Of a stretch of DNA of 35,417 nt, positions 9,204-18,903 are shown piece by piece. The DNA is taken from assembly GCA_021827945.1 (NCBI GenBank), contig JAKATW010000050.1, forward strand, positions 1 through 35,417, written 5' to 3'. The DNA comes from Thermoplasmata archaeon (lineage in GTDB: Archaea > Thermoplasmatota > Thermoplasmata > Thermoplasmatales > GCA-001856825). Within the stretch, counting starts at the first letter, position 1, and the number at the start of each line of letters is the position of its first letter. The notes under the pieces are model-generated. The model saw nothing but the letters and a program-made list of their open reading frames with translations. It made no database searches and was not told the origin of the DNA. Position numbers and translations under genes: made by a program.

Positions 9204-10586
9204 ATGGAAGAATTCGTAGACAAGGCTCTGGATTATGCGTCAAAAAGAGCAAGGTTTGCAGAAGTGAGATACTGTTCATCTACTCGAAACGTGGTTCTAC
9301 TGAAAAATGGGACGGTCTCCGCTTCTGGATACTCCATAGACTCTGGAATATCAATTAGAATTCTGAATAAATCCATCGCATTTACATCTATAAACATTGC
9401 AAACTGGGAACAGCTGAAGGAGGGGATAGACAGGGCAATAAGGATGTCAGAGAGATCAGGTAGGGAAAAATTCTCCAGCGAAGATCCAGTAAATGATTTC
9501 TGGGAGGTAGATCAGAGGAAGAAGATCGAGGACGTACCCTTTGAAGAAAGAGTCTCAGAGATGAAGGAACTGGACGGGCAGCTAGCGAACGAGAAAATCC
9601 CGATGCGCATACTTTCACTTGGTGACAACATAGAGGAGGAATACAATGTCAATTCGGAAGGGACTTCGATCAGATCCAAGCTACCAAAAGTTGGCTTCTT
9701 TGCAATGATAGGATTCTTGGAGAACGGAAGCTTCGAACAGGGTACCGTTGAGGTTGGTTATTCAGGAGGGTACGAGGCCCTGGAAGCGTGGAAGCTGGGC
9801 GATAGACTGAAACATGAATCGGATGTGTTAAAGAAAGCTGCAATGGCTAAGAAGCTTGGAGATGGAGTCTACGATCTCATAGCAGGACCCGAGATATCTG
9901 GCATAGTCGCGCATGAAAGTGCTGGACACCCCACGGAATCTGATAGAATACTTGGAAGAGAGATGGCTCAGGCGGGGGAGTCGTTCATCAAGAAGAATGA
10001 CAGGGGAAAGAGGATAGGATCTGATATCGTGAACCTGGTGGATGATCCTACTCTTGACCACAGCTTCGGTTACTACAAGTACGATCGTGATGGAGTCAGG
10101 GCCAGAAAGAGGTATCTCTACAAGGCAGGTCTGATAAACGATTTCCTCAGCAACAGGGAAAGCGCAGGAAGAATGGAATCTAAAAGCAATGGTGCCTCGA
10201 GATCGTCAGAATGGGATAAGGAACCCTTGGTCAGGATGAGCACGACGTTCATCGAGCCCAAGGACTACAAGTTCGAAGAGCTGATCGAGAACGTCAAGGA
10301 GGGAGTCTACATGAAGAGTTTCACCGAGTGGAACATTGACGACATAAGGTACAACGAGAAGTATGTTGGAAGGGAGGCATACCATGTCCAAAACGGGGAA
10401 ATTATGGAGGCAATAAGGAGACCGATAATCGAGACCACTACTGTGAACTTCTACTCTTCCATAGATGCAATCGGAAGTGATCTCGAATTCTCTGCCGGAA
10501 CCTGTGGGAAAGGAGACCCTATGCAGGGAGTGGACGTATGGATGGGAGGGCCCCACATTAGACTGAGAGGCATCAGTGTGAGGTGA
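9204..10586 (+). CDS. tldD: TldD-family metalloprotease
   Basis: HExxxH signature in VAHESAGHPTESDR; full-length TldD-like sequence. Confidence 0.95.
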   Translation: MEEFVDKALDYASKRARFAEVRYCSSTRNVVLLKNGTVSASGYSIDSGISIRILNKSIAFTSINIANWEQLKEGIDRAIRMSERSGREKFSSEDPVNDFWEVDQRKKIEDVPFEERVSEMKELDGQLANEKIPMRILSLGDNIEEEYNVNSEGTSIRSKLPKVGFFAMIGFLENGSFEQGTVEVGYSGGYEALEAWKLGDRLKHESDVLKKAAMAKKLGDGVYDLIAGPEISGIVAHESAGHPTESDRILGREMAQAGESFIKKNDRGKRIGSDIVNLVDDPTLDHSFGYYKYDRDGVRARKRYLYKAGLINDFLSNRESAGRMESKSNGASRSSEWDKEPLVRMSTTFIEPKDYKFEELIENVKEGVYMKSFTEWNIDDIRYNEKYVGREAYHVQNGEIMEAIRRPIIETTTVNFYSSIDAIGSDLEFSAGTCGKGDPMQGVDVWMGGPHIRLRGISVR

Positions 10587-10592
10587 TGAAAG

Positions 10593-11891
10593 ATGGAGAT
10601 TGAGAATATATATAATAGAGTGGAAAAGAGCGTCGATCAGGCTGCGGTTAAACTCTCAAAATCAAAGGTCACCCAGATAAGATTTTCAAACAATCTGATA
10701 GATATTTCCAATGAATGGAATGAAGAATATGCATCGGTCTTCCTTGCACTGGATGGACGCACTTTCACGTTCGATCTGAAGAACGAGAGAGATATTGAAA
10801 AGATCGTCCCGCGCTTGCTCTCCTCAATGAAGAAGATCGAAAAGAATTCAGACTTCATCAGCCTCAATGACAAGAGCAATGCCTATAGAAGGAAGGGTAT
10901 GAGAGACGGGAAACTCAGAGAGATGGAGGGGCATGAATTTGTAGACGAATTCATAGACAGGCTAAAGCCGTTTGTCAAGAGGATAGGAGGTGTCTTCTAC
11001 AAGAAGGAGCTTGAGGATGAAATCCTGACGCCGTTCAACCGCGGTTCTGAGAGACAGTTTGGAGTGGAATTTGTCACCAGAGCATTTGACGACAAGGACT
11101 ATCCAGTCCAGACTTCTATCACCACTTCTACTGACGACGATCTTCAAATCCTTATGAAGCAGGACGATGATGTTTTGAACCTTATGCGACATGTGAAAAA
11201 CATAAAGGACGGGAGCGAGGGAAAATACGACGTCATATTCAGCCCACTCTGTTTTGCCTCTCTAGTTTCCTACACCATCCCAATGGCGTCAGCATTCCAG
11301 ATAGACTCCGGTATGTCGATGTTTACCGATAGAATGGGCGAAAGAATTGGGAGCAGTCTGTTCACACTCTATGACGATCCCACTGACGATACAATGTTCA
11401 ACTCAAAGACGTTCGATGACGAGGGTAGTCCCACGAAGAAGACTCCAGTTATAGAGAAGGGAGTCGTGAAGAATTTTCTTCACAACTTCTCCACCGCAAG
11501 CAAGTATGGGGTGACCACAACTGGGAATGCTGGAATAGTGAGCCCTGGACCGTGGCAGATCTCTGTTGAACCCGGGAATGAGGAGGTCGACGACATGATA
11601 TCGTCTACCAAGAAGGGACTGTTGATCAACAACACTTGGTACACGAGGTTCCAGGATTACAGGGAAGGTATTCTATCGACAATACCTCGTGACGGCATAT
11701 TCTATATAGAGAATGGAGAGATAGTCGAGAGCTGGGGAGGGATCAGGATTTCTGATTCACTGCTTCACATCTATAAGAACATAGAGGGTATCAGTAGGAA
11801 AACAGAGAAGGTCAAATGGTGGGATGAAACGATGCACACCAAGTCCCCTTTCGTTGCAGTTGCCGATGTCAACATTTCGAGGAGCAAGTGA
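10593..11891 (+). CDS. tldE: TldE/PmbA-family protein
   Basis: PmbA/TldE-like sequence (DDPTDDTMFNSKTFDDEGSPTKKTPVIEKGVVKNFLHN), seven nt downstream of tldD. Confidence 0.93.
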   Translation: MEIENIYNRVEKSVDQAAVKLSKSKVTQIRFSNNLIDISNEWNEEYASVFLALDGRTFTFDLKNERDIEKIVPRLLSSMKKIEKNSDFISLNDKSNAYRRKGMRDGKLREMEGHEFVDEFIDRLKPFVKRIGGVFYKKELEDEILTPFNRGSERQFGVEFVTRAFDDKDYPVQTSITTSTDDDLQILMKQDDDVLNLMRHVKNIKDGSEGKYDVIFSPLCFASLVSYTIPMASAFQIDSGMSMFTDRMGERIGSSLFTLYDDPTDDTMFNSKTFDDEGSPTKKTPVIEKGVVKNFLHNFSTASKYGVTTTGNAGIVSPGPWQISVEPGNEEVDDMISSTKKGLLINNTWYTRFQDYREGILSTIPRDGIFYIENGEIVESWGGIRISDSLLHIYKNIEGISRKTEKVKWWDETMHTKSPFVAVADVNISRSK

Positions 11892-11973
11892 TGCTGTGAA
11901 ACCCGCATCGGATGTGGCTTTTTTATTCCAGACTTGTAGAAATGTAGATATATTAAATTCAGTTAGACGATTG

Positions 11974-12009
11974 CTCACTGCCCCTTGGCCCCTCCTATCG
12001 GGCAGTGAG
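11974..12009. repeat. Perfect 10-bp inverted repeat (hairpin)
   Basis: CTCACTGCCC (11974-11983) and GGGCAGTGAG (12000-12009) separated by 16 nt. Confidence 0.8.
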
Positions 12010-12198
12010 TTTATTCTTCCTTCTGAATCTCACTTTTGTCTGTTCAGTTTTGAATTCGAGTTTTTGTGGTGAATTATTGCCTTCTTGTCTAAACCTATTT
12101 GAAAGTCTGACTTCCCAGAATAGATTGGTTATTTCTTTCCAGTCTGCAGAGTCAAACATTTCAAAGTCTTCTAAACTGGAGGCTTCATTTCGCTTCAT
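11995..12198 (-). CDS. Possible small hypothetical protein
   Basis: 67-aa ATG ORF with protein-like composition (MKRNEASSLEDFEMFDSADWKEITNLFWEVRLSNRFRQEG...). The antisense ORF is Ser/Phe/Leu-rich. A hairpin overlaps the 3' end. Confidence 0.35.
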   Translation of the reverse strand: MKRNEASSLEDFEMFDSADWKEITNLFWEVRLSNRFRQEGNNSPQKLEFKTEQTKVRFRRKNKLTAR

Positions 12199-12237
12199 AA
12201 CTACATTCTAAAACGGAGAACTTTGACAAGAAATAGG

Positions 12238-12335
12238 CTCTGCCTTACATTAAAAATTAAATTGACCCCGTAATGTAAGACAGAGAATAGTGGAGGTATA
12301 TGTTCGAATCGCCCGAACCTCCCCCATATCCACTA
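12238..12335. other. Two adjacent inverted repeats: candidate structured RNA or mobile-element end
   Basis: CTCTGCCTTACATTA/TAATGTAAGACAGAG (14 of 15 paired, 12238-12252 and 12271-12285). Then TAGTGGA/TCCACTA (12288-12294 and 12329-12335) enclosing GTTCG/CGAAC (12302-12306 and 12314-12318). Confidence 0.5.
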
Positions 12336-12366
12336 AAATTGAATTGCTGGGGTGGATGGCTTTCAG

Positions 12367-12993
12367 TTACAGCAACTTCTCAAGTTTCTTGTTTGCCTCG
12401 TCCCAGTTAACTATGTGCCACCAAGCACCTACGTAGTCCGCTCTCTTGTTCTTGTATTGAAGATAATAGGCGTGCTCGAACTCGTCCAAAATCATGACGA
12501 TTGGCATCTCTGCGAGGTGGTTCATGAAATGATTTTCCACTGTCATGATGTTTAGATTGCTGTTTTCCTTGTCATACGTTAGGACTGCCCATCCCGTACC
12601 GGGATTTGAGTTTGCAGCCTCGGTGAAAATCTTCCTGAATTTTTCATAACTACCATATTGCTGCTCTATCATGTCACCAAGCTTGCCACCTGGTTTGTCC
12701 CCGCCTTTACCTTCAGGTGCCATGTTGTTCCAGTAGAGCGTATGGAGCTTGTCACCATTTATGTTGAATGCCAGATTTCTTAACACCCCGTGAATGTCGT
12801 AACTCTTTACCTCCTCCTTTATAATTCCATTGAGCCTATCAATAAGATTGTTGGCCGTATTTACGTAGCCTTTATGGTGGCCATTGTAGTGGACATCCAC
12901 TATATCTTTGTTAATGTGAGGCTCTAGTCCGTCAATTCGGTAAGGCAGCTGAGGTAGCTCATATTTCTTCAATCCCTTATATTCCACCATCAA
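12367..12993 (-). CDS. sod: Superoxide dismutase (Fe/Mn family)
   Basis: [69 protein letters not shown] metal-ligand motifs. SD GGTGAT three nt before ATG. Confidence 0.97.
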   Translation of the reverse strand: MMVEYKGLKKYELPQLPYRIDGLEPHINKDIVDVHYNGHHKGYVNTANNLIDRLNGIIKEEVKSYDIHGVLRNLAFNINGDKLHTLYWNNMAPEGKGGDKPGGKLGDMIEQQYGSYEKFRKIFTEAANSNPGTGWAVLTYDKENSNLNIMTVENHFMNHLAEMPIVMILDEFEHAYYLQYKNKRADYVGAWWHIVNWDEANKKLEKLL

Positions 12994-13348
12994 ATCACCG
13001 CATCACCATACGAAGGTTTGTTTTAATACTTTTGTCAACATGTTAGGAATTGACTTCCGTATCTCTCTGTTTTTATCGAAGAAATTACATAATCTAGAGT
13101 TCGGTTCACCTGTGAGTTTCGGTGACAGAGAGGAAAGAGTGGATCTTAGAGTTCTTTCAAACCTTTGAAGAGTGAAACTCCAAAAAAATACAGTCTGTCA
13201 ATGTGTATTGCTCCGGTGCATTCAAAATCCTTAGAATCGCTCGGATATATGTCTGGTCAGCACCTCGTAGCCTGAAATTATGTCCAGTACGTAGCTATCA
13301 TGCCATATTCTTTAGTGATGCGTTGGAACTTATTGTTCCAAAAACTTT

Positions 13349-14476
13349 CTAGCTTTTAAGGAGAGCTTTTGCAATAACTATTTTCCTTATCTCCGTGGTT
13401 CCTGCCCCGATTTCGTAGAGTATTGCATCCCTCAAATACCTCCCCAATGGATAGTCTTCCGTGTAGCCGTATCCACCAAATATCTGTAAGGCTTCTTTGG
13501 CCACCTGGGTTCCCGTCTCCGAAGCCAGCATGATGGACGCCGCAGCAAATGAAGGATCAGACATCTTGTCTCCAACCAATGATGCTGCCTTGTACGCAAG
13601 CAGTCTTGCCGCTTCAAGTCTCGTGAACATGTAAGCCAATTTTTCCTGAATCAGCTCGAACTCCCCTATCTTCTTTCCGAACTGTTCCCTCTGATTGCTG
13701 TAGTTGATCGCTTCGTCCAGTGCTCGTCTCGCGATACCGAGTGGGCCAAATGCGAGAACTGCCCTCTCTGCATTAAGGCCCTGATAGATTATGCTCTTTG
13801 CTTGCCCTTCCCCCTTTACAATCCTTTCCCTGTCCACAACTACGTTCCTGAAGACGACTTCTCCAGTTGGGGAGCCCCTCATCCCGAGTTTCGTTATTTT
13901 TCTGGGAGTTTCTACTCCGTCCGCCTTCTCTAGTATGAACGCAGAATACGATTTCCCATTCCTCGCATAGACTAGAAAGACTTCTGCAACTGGTGCGTTA
14001 GTTATGAAAGTTTTGGATCCATTTATTTCATAGTGATCTGCCTTCAGTTCGTATACTGTTTTCATTCCTCCTAGAGCATCTGAGCCTGCGCCGGGTTCCG
14101 TAAGACATAGTGATCCAATTTTCTCACCAGATATTAGGCCGGGAAGATATCTCTCCTTCTGTTCCTTGTTGGCGTTTCTGTGTATGTTATCTACAACAAG
14201 ATTGTTGTGAGCACCATATGAGAGACCGAACGATCCAGAGTAGTATGATATCTCCTCTAGGGCGACTCCCTCGGTGAGATAATCCATTCCTGCCCCTCCG
14301 TACTCCTGTGAAATAGTTAGCCCGAGCATACCTAGCCTTCCCATTTCCCTAAATAGTTCAACGGGAAAATGATCCTCCTTGTCCATTTTGGCAGCAATCG
14401 GTTCAATCTTTTTCTGAGAAAATTCCCTGACCAGATCTCTAATAGCAAGGGTATCGTCTGGAAGCTTGAAATCCAT
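13349..14476 (-). CDS. Acyl-CoA dehydrogenase
   Basis: LCLTEPGAGSDALGGMKT, LGMRGSPTGEVVFRNV, IFGGYGYTEDYPLGRYLRDA. Start moved to MDFKLPDDT at 14476; the track ORF extends to 14602. Confidence 0.95.
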   Translation of the reverse strand: MDFKLPDDTLAIRDLVREFSQKKIEPIAAKMDKEDHFPVELFREMGRLGMLGLTISQEYGGAGMDYLTEGVALEEISYYSGSFGLSYGAHNNLVVDNIHRNANKEQKERYLPGLISGEKIGSLCLTEPGAGSDALGGMKTVYELKADHYEINGSKTFITNAPVAEVFLVYARNGKSYSAFILEKADGVETPRKITKLGMRGSPTGEVVFRNVVVDRERIVKGEGQAKSIIYQGLNAERAVLAFGPLGIARRALDEAINYSNQREQFGKKIGEFELIQEKLAYMFTRLEAARLLAYKAASLVGDKMSDPSFAAASIMLASETGTQVAKEALQIFGGYGYTEDYPLGRYLRDAILYEIGAGTTEIRKIVIAKALLKS

Positions 14477-14518
14477 TTTCCTTCCCCTCATGATCTGTAA
14501 TGAAATTAAAATATTTCC

Positions 14519-15301
14519 GTGACACGACCAAAGGTTATTAGCATCGAAAAGGTATGGTGTTACCCGATGGAAATAGTATTTCCAGACATACCCGAATACC
14601 ACTTCATTCTCAAAGGGTTATCATCTGACAAGTTTGTATCGTACCCCAAATTTCACTGCGAGGCTATAGTAGAGTTTGATCGGGAACTCACAGCAGATGT
14701 TGCATTCGTGCCTGCCCCATTTGCAATCCTAAACTCTCACAACTACATTTTTCTTCGGACTGGGAACATCTTCTCCTATTTTTCTGGTCCCCGGATATTC
14801 TCGGTTCAAGGAGAGGATAAAGAACTCTATGTGAACGAGCAGGACTTTGTATCTCAATTCTACGCAAAGATCCTTTTGGGCGACGTAAGCACAAAGAAGG
14901 GAGAGGGGTTTCCCATGATAATGGAGCCCAGAATCGCGATGCTGAAGGACCAAAATGCGCCAGTTAAAATAGATCTATACAGCAAGTGGACAGTGGTGGC
15001 AAACGATCTCCCATTCCCACTCTATTCTGGTTTGATAAGAAAATCAGCGAAACCCCTTCGGGAGATGGTTGAGGGAGCAATAACTGCTTCAGTAAAATAC
15101 GCACTGAATAATTCTAGTGGGATTATCAAGGACATAGCTACGATGTATGGAATTGAGAACATCGAGATGCTTAAGCGAGTTTTGTTTCAGTTTATCAATA
15201 AGAACACCCTCTCGATTTCAGAGGATGAAGTCGCATCACTTAAGGTGCTAAATCAAGAAATGGAGAGAAGAGGTTACGCTGTATCCAGCTTGAAATTCTG
15301 A
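14519..15301 (+). CDS. Putative MqnA/MqnD-like periplasmic-binding-fold protein (menaquinone/futalosine-type)
   Basis: ADVAFVPAPFAIL ... KWTVVANDLPFPLYSGLIRKSAKPLREMVEGAITASVKYAL resembles MqnA/MqnD. Likely start at the Met at 14564. Confidence 0.55.
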   Translation: MTRPKVISIEKVWCYPMEIVFPDIPEYHFILKGLSSDKFVSYPKFHCEAIVEFDRELTADVAFVPAPFAILNSHNYIFLRTGNIFSYFSGPRIFSVQGEDKELYVNEQDFVSQFYAKILLGDVSTKKGEGFPMIMEPRIAMLKDQNAPVKIDLYSKWTVVANDLPFPLYSGLIRKSAKPLREMVEGAITASVKYALNNSSGIIKDIATMYGIENIEMLKRVLFQFINKNTLSISEDEVASLKVLNQEMERRGYAVSSLKF

Positions 15302-15360
15302 TCTATCAGTCTAGTAGATGGAAACGTACCTATTAATATTGTGAAATTCTATGATGAACG

Positions 15361-16293
15361 ATGGAATATATAGATGAAATTGCATCCCTCAAAGACCAGA
15401 TTTCATTTAGCGGACAGATTGAAGTCCCTGATGGAATCGATAAGATAGTTATAGCAGGGATGGGAGGTTCCGGTATCGCAGGTAAAATATTCCAAGATTT
15501 CTATACTAAGAAGCCAGTTACACTGGTCAACTCGTACGAAATACCTGAATTCGTAGATCCGAAGACACTTTTCGTTGCTGTAAGTTACTCTGGCAATACT
15601 GAAGAAACCCTGTACGCAGTCAAGAAAGCGAGAGACAAGGGCGCGGTAATCAGAGCCATTTCTTCTGGAGGGAGCCTAGCTGAGCTCGTTGACGACACTG
15701 TGATCGTTCCCGAAGGCTTTCAACCTAGGTCTGCCGTAGGTTACCTGACGATCCCTCTGCTGAGAGGATTCCGTTTGTTTGGGAAATCCGAAGTGGAGAA
15801 GACGAAGGAATTATTGGTCGGTGAGGATATGCATAAAGACCCATTCCAGAAACTCGCTGATGGAATATTCTCCACGAAAAGGATCCCAGTTATTTTTGGG
15901 ACACCTGGATTCAACAGTGTGGCATACAGGTGGAAGACTCAATTCAATGAGAATGCTAAAGTCCTTGCCTATTCCACATCCTTCCCAGAGCTCAATCACA
16001 ACGATACCATGGCCCTCGAAAACACCTATAGGAAGGAGGAATTCTATTTCTTCGTGCTGACTCACAAGCAAATGGAAAAAGAGATAGCAGATCGGATCAG
16101 AATCACCTCAAAACTCTGCAAGATTGAGATGAAAGAGATAGAAGGGGATGGTACATCTCTATTCTCCAACGTCTTCACTCTGATACACAAGGGGGACTAC
16201 ATCTCGTATTTCCTAGCGAAGAAGAGGGGCATTGATCCACGAAACGTTTCAATCATTGAAAATCTGAAGAGAGAGTTGAGGGAGTCTAACTGA
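15361..16293 (+). CDS. Bifunctional phosphoglucose/phosphomannose isomerase (SIS domain)
   Basis: IAGMGGSGIAGKIFQDF, VAVSYSGNTEETLYAVKKA, FPELNHNDTMALE. Confidence 0.92.
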   Translation: MEYIDEIASLKDQISFSGQIEVPDGIDKIVIAGMGGSGIAGKIFQDFYTKKPVTLVNSYEIPEFVDPKTLFVAVSYSGNTEETLYAVKKARDKGAVIRAISSGGSLAELVDDTVIVPEGFQPRSAVGYLTIPLLRGFRLFGKSEVEKTKELLVGEDMHKDPFQKLADGIFSTKRIPVIFGTPGFNSVAYRWKTQFNENAKVLAYSTSFPELNHNDTMALENTYRKEEFYFFVLTHKQMEKEIADRIRITSKLCKIEMKEIEGDGTSLFSNVFTLIHKGDYISYFLAKKRGIDPRNVSIIENLKRELRESN

Positions 16294-16327
16294 ACTCAGA
16301 TCCTCATATCTGTGTTCATTTTTATTT
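16292..16327 (+). terminator. Hairpin followed by T-rich tract after the PGI/PMI gene
   Basis: GAAC-T-CAGAT cctcat ATCTG-T-GTTC followed by ATTTTTATTT. Confidence 0.45.
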
Positions 16328-16391
16328 AAAAGTCTATAAATGGGCTTAACGAAATTATAAATATGCTGTGCATTTAAACCATGAAATCTAG

Positions 16392-16745
16392 ATGACGGTT
16401 ATCAAAAGGGAAGAGCTTATTACAGCCCTGAACGTAATATTCAAACCGTCAGGAATGAACCAAAAAGAAATTGAGGAACTTGCAGACTATGTACTGAGCT
16501 TCTTTGGATTTGAAGATACTCTTGTAGACAATATTCTGTCCCAACAGGATAGGGATGTTTTCTATACTCTTGAAGAGACTGGAATACTCTCAACAAGCAG
16601 CGAGGATATAACGCTGATGAAGGGAAAGACTTGGAGAATCCATTATTGGCACATCAATGACCTAAAGATCAAAAATATTCTTAGCACGAGGAGTGAAAGT
16701 GAAGAGAACATCTACGACAAGATATTCAGGGAAGAACTAAAGTGA
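16392..16745 (+). CDS. DUF6015-like small archaeal protein
   Basis: 117-aa ORF, MTVIKREELITALNVIFKPSGMNQKEIEELADYVLSFFGFED...; matches my recollection of a Thermoplasmata-specific family. Confidence 0.6.
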   Translation: MTVIKREELITALNVIFKPSGMNQKEIEELADYVLSFFGFEDTLVDNILSQQDRDVFYTLEETGILSTSSEDITLMKGKTWRIHYWHINDLKIKNILSTRSESEENIYDKIFREELK

Positions 16746-16825
16746 AGTTGTATTCAAAATATTGAAAAGATAAGTGCCTGGTCAATTAGTCAACCTATTT
16801 ATACGGATTCTACCTTAACAAATTG

Positions 16826-18175
16826 ATGGAAAACGAGGTTCTCAGCCTGCTGCGGAAGGGCAGAACCATGGTCGTATCTACAACAGGCGAGAGCCTATGG
16901 TCAGCAAAGGTTTTCTATTGCCTTGAAGGTGGACTTGTCTTCCTAGTCGAAAAGGGCAGCCTAACGCTCAAGAACTTACAGAAGAACGATAGCGTTGTTT
17001 TCACGATCGATTTCGACACTCCAGACCTCTTCATACAGGGTGTCGGCAAGGTCACGATCCTCGGAGAACCGAGAGAATTCCACAAGGAGAGGGGAACTCT
17101 TTTGTACAAGGTCCCAGAGGATACCCTCTTCGTGAAATCCGGTCATGTGCTAATCGCAAAGCTGTTACCAGAAAACATCAGGTTTAGTGACTTCAGGGCT
17201 CAACCCAAGAAGAGCGATAACAAGTTCAAACCTGAAGAGCTCACCGAAAAGAAAACGTTTCGGTACTGGAGAGCACTCCGCCCATGGTCATTCCAGCAGA
17301 GTGTTACATCCCTGATATTCGGGGCCCTGATAGCATTTCAGGTGAGCTTCTCGCTTCGCATCAGTTTGTATCTTCTGGTGCTATCTTCCATAGCACTGAT
17401 AATGGTACATGGTGCATTCAACGCTTATTCTGACTATTTTGATTTCACTCTCAAAACCGATAAACCAGATGGCATGGGATCAGCAGGAGCTAGAGTTCTC
17501 ATAGATCGTCTGATACCCACCGACAAATTCTTATATTTCACGACCTCAATTTTCGTGATAGGACTGGCGATCGGAATTTATCTTATCGCGATAAGGCCGA
17601 TAATACTTCCATATGTGGTGATTGGCCTGATTGCTGGCCTGATCTACGGTATTCCCAAGCTTGGCTGGAAGAGAATTGCGCTAGGTGATCTTGCTGTTTT
17701 CCTGGCTTTCGGACCCGGAATCTTCCTCGGATCGCTCGTACTTCAGGGGGGGCATGTTGGAATCCCACAGCTTCTGATCTCATTCTCGCTCGGAATGATA
17801 ATAGTTGCAATACTCCACGGGAATAACTGGAGAGACATCAAGGATGACCGCGAAGCTGGAGTCAAAACGATAGCTCTGTATCTTGGAGATAAGGGCTCCC
17901 TCATCTACTATATCACGCTGATATGGGCATCGTATCCATTGTTTGTGGTAGCTGTTCTCCTAGAGCCCAGATTGTTCCCGATACTGGGCGCGCTTCTGAC
18001 TATACCATGGGCAATAAGGCTCACAAGAATAGCTGGGAACGCAAAGAACATGAAGAGAAACCTCCTTGACATGCTTACAGCAAACTTCACGACCCTTCAC
18101 ATCTATTTCTCAGTCATTTTCTTGGCGGTTTTTCTCGCAGTCATTTACTTCTTCCCCTCGCTTCACTTCCCCTAG
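16826..18175 (+). CDS. Fusion of a flavin split-barrel (PNPOx-like) domain and a UbiA/MenA-type prenyltransferase
   Basis: N-terminal ~125 aa PNPOx-like (MVVSTTGESLWSAKVFYCLEGGLVFLVEKGSLTLKNLQKNDSVVFTID). C-terminal multi-TM UbiA domain with NAYSDYFDF and NNWRDIKDDREAGVKT Asp-rich motifs. No internal stop. Confidence 0.85.
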   Translation: MENEVLSLLRKGRTMVVSTTGESLWSAKVFYCLEGGLVFLVEKGSLTLKNLQKNDSVVFTIDFDTPDLFIQGVGKVTILGEPREFHKERGTLLYKVPEDTLFVKSGHVLIAKLLPENIRFSDFRAQPKKSDNKFKPEELTEKKTFRYWRALRPWSFQQSVTSLIFGALIAFQVSFSLRISLYLLVLSSIALIMVHGAFNAYSDYFDFTLKTDKPDGMGSAGARVLIDRLIPTDKFLYFTTSIFVIGLAIGIYLIAIRPIILPYVVIGLIAGLIYGIPKLGWKRIALGDLAVFLAFGPGIFLGSLVLQGGHVGIPQLLISFSLGMIIVAILHGNNWRDIKDDREAGVKTIALYLGDKGSLIYYITLIWASYPLFVVAVLLEPRLFPILGALLTIPWAIRLTRIAGNAKNMKRNLLDMLTANFTTLHIYFSVIFLAVFLAVIYFFPSLHFP

Positions 18176-18194
18176 TCTCCTGTCGGTGTGACCG

Positions 18195-18815
18195 CTACTT
18201 TCTTATAGTCTCCTGATCCCTTACCTCTGAGACAAGATTTTTCAGGAGCTCTCGCATGAATTTTTCAGCATTTTCATCTGAGAACTCTCCCTTTTCGTTG
18301 ACTTTTTTGTCTACGAAATTTATGATCACCTCAGGTCTATTTATAACCCTTGCGTCCAGGAACACAAATGACTGCCTGAGATGATACTGTGCTCGAGCCC
18401 CGCCCATCATACCGGTAGATGAGCTCATCACTGCACCTATCTTCTTTGCAAACACATTGTTTGGCACAGATGCCCAGTCAATAACGTTCTTCAAGAAACC
18501 AGGAACTGAATAGTTGTACTCTGGAGTGACTATGAGAAATCCATCAGTCTCGCTGATGCGTTTCTTGAACTCTACGACAGACGAATCCGGATCACTCACA
18601 TGATCTGCATTGAATAACGGGATCATTGATATATCGGCGATCTCAAGTCTTGTGCCTTCTGGCATAAGGACTGCAGCTTTTTCAAGCACCTTTCTACTGA
18701 ATGAGCCCTTCCTAAGACTTCCTCCAAATCCTGTAATGACTGTTTCACTATTTTGATTCATGTTGTGTAAATGCGTTATTCTTAGATAAATTTCATTCAT
18801 CTGTTTTACACTCAT
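18195..18815 (-). CDS. NAD(P)H-dependent FMN reductase family protein
   Basis: ITGFGGSLRKGSFSRKVLEKA, VTPEYNYSVPGFLKNVIDWAS, STGMMGGARAQYHLR. Confidence 0.93.
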   Translation of the reverse strand: MSVKQMNEIYLRITHLHNMNQNSETVITGFGGSLRKGSFSRKVLEKAAVLMPEGTRLEIADISMIPLFNADHVSDPDSSVVEFKKRISETDGFLIVTPEYNYSVPGFLKNVIDWASVPNNVFAKKIGAVMSSSTGMMGGARAQYHLRQSFVFLDARVINRPEVIINFVDKKVNEKGEFSDENAEKFMRELLKNLVSEVRDQETIRK

Positions 18816-18903
18816 TTCTTACATTCTAATTTCGCATTTTGTTCGGCTTTGTCGCACAGTCTGCTTTACCAAAATAATTAATCAGAGATAGGTTATAAGT
18901 AAT

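Noticed and set aside
12290-12333. Possible tRNA because of GTTCGAATC
   Set aside because: T-loop-like motif only; no acceptor stem, D arm or anticodon arm can be built around it.
13323-13341. TTGGAAC/GTTCCAA hairpin downstream of acyl-CoA dehydrogenase
   Set aside because: Short ordinary 3' hairpin; insufficient support for a terminator call or special function.
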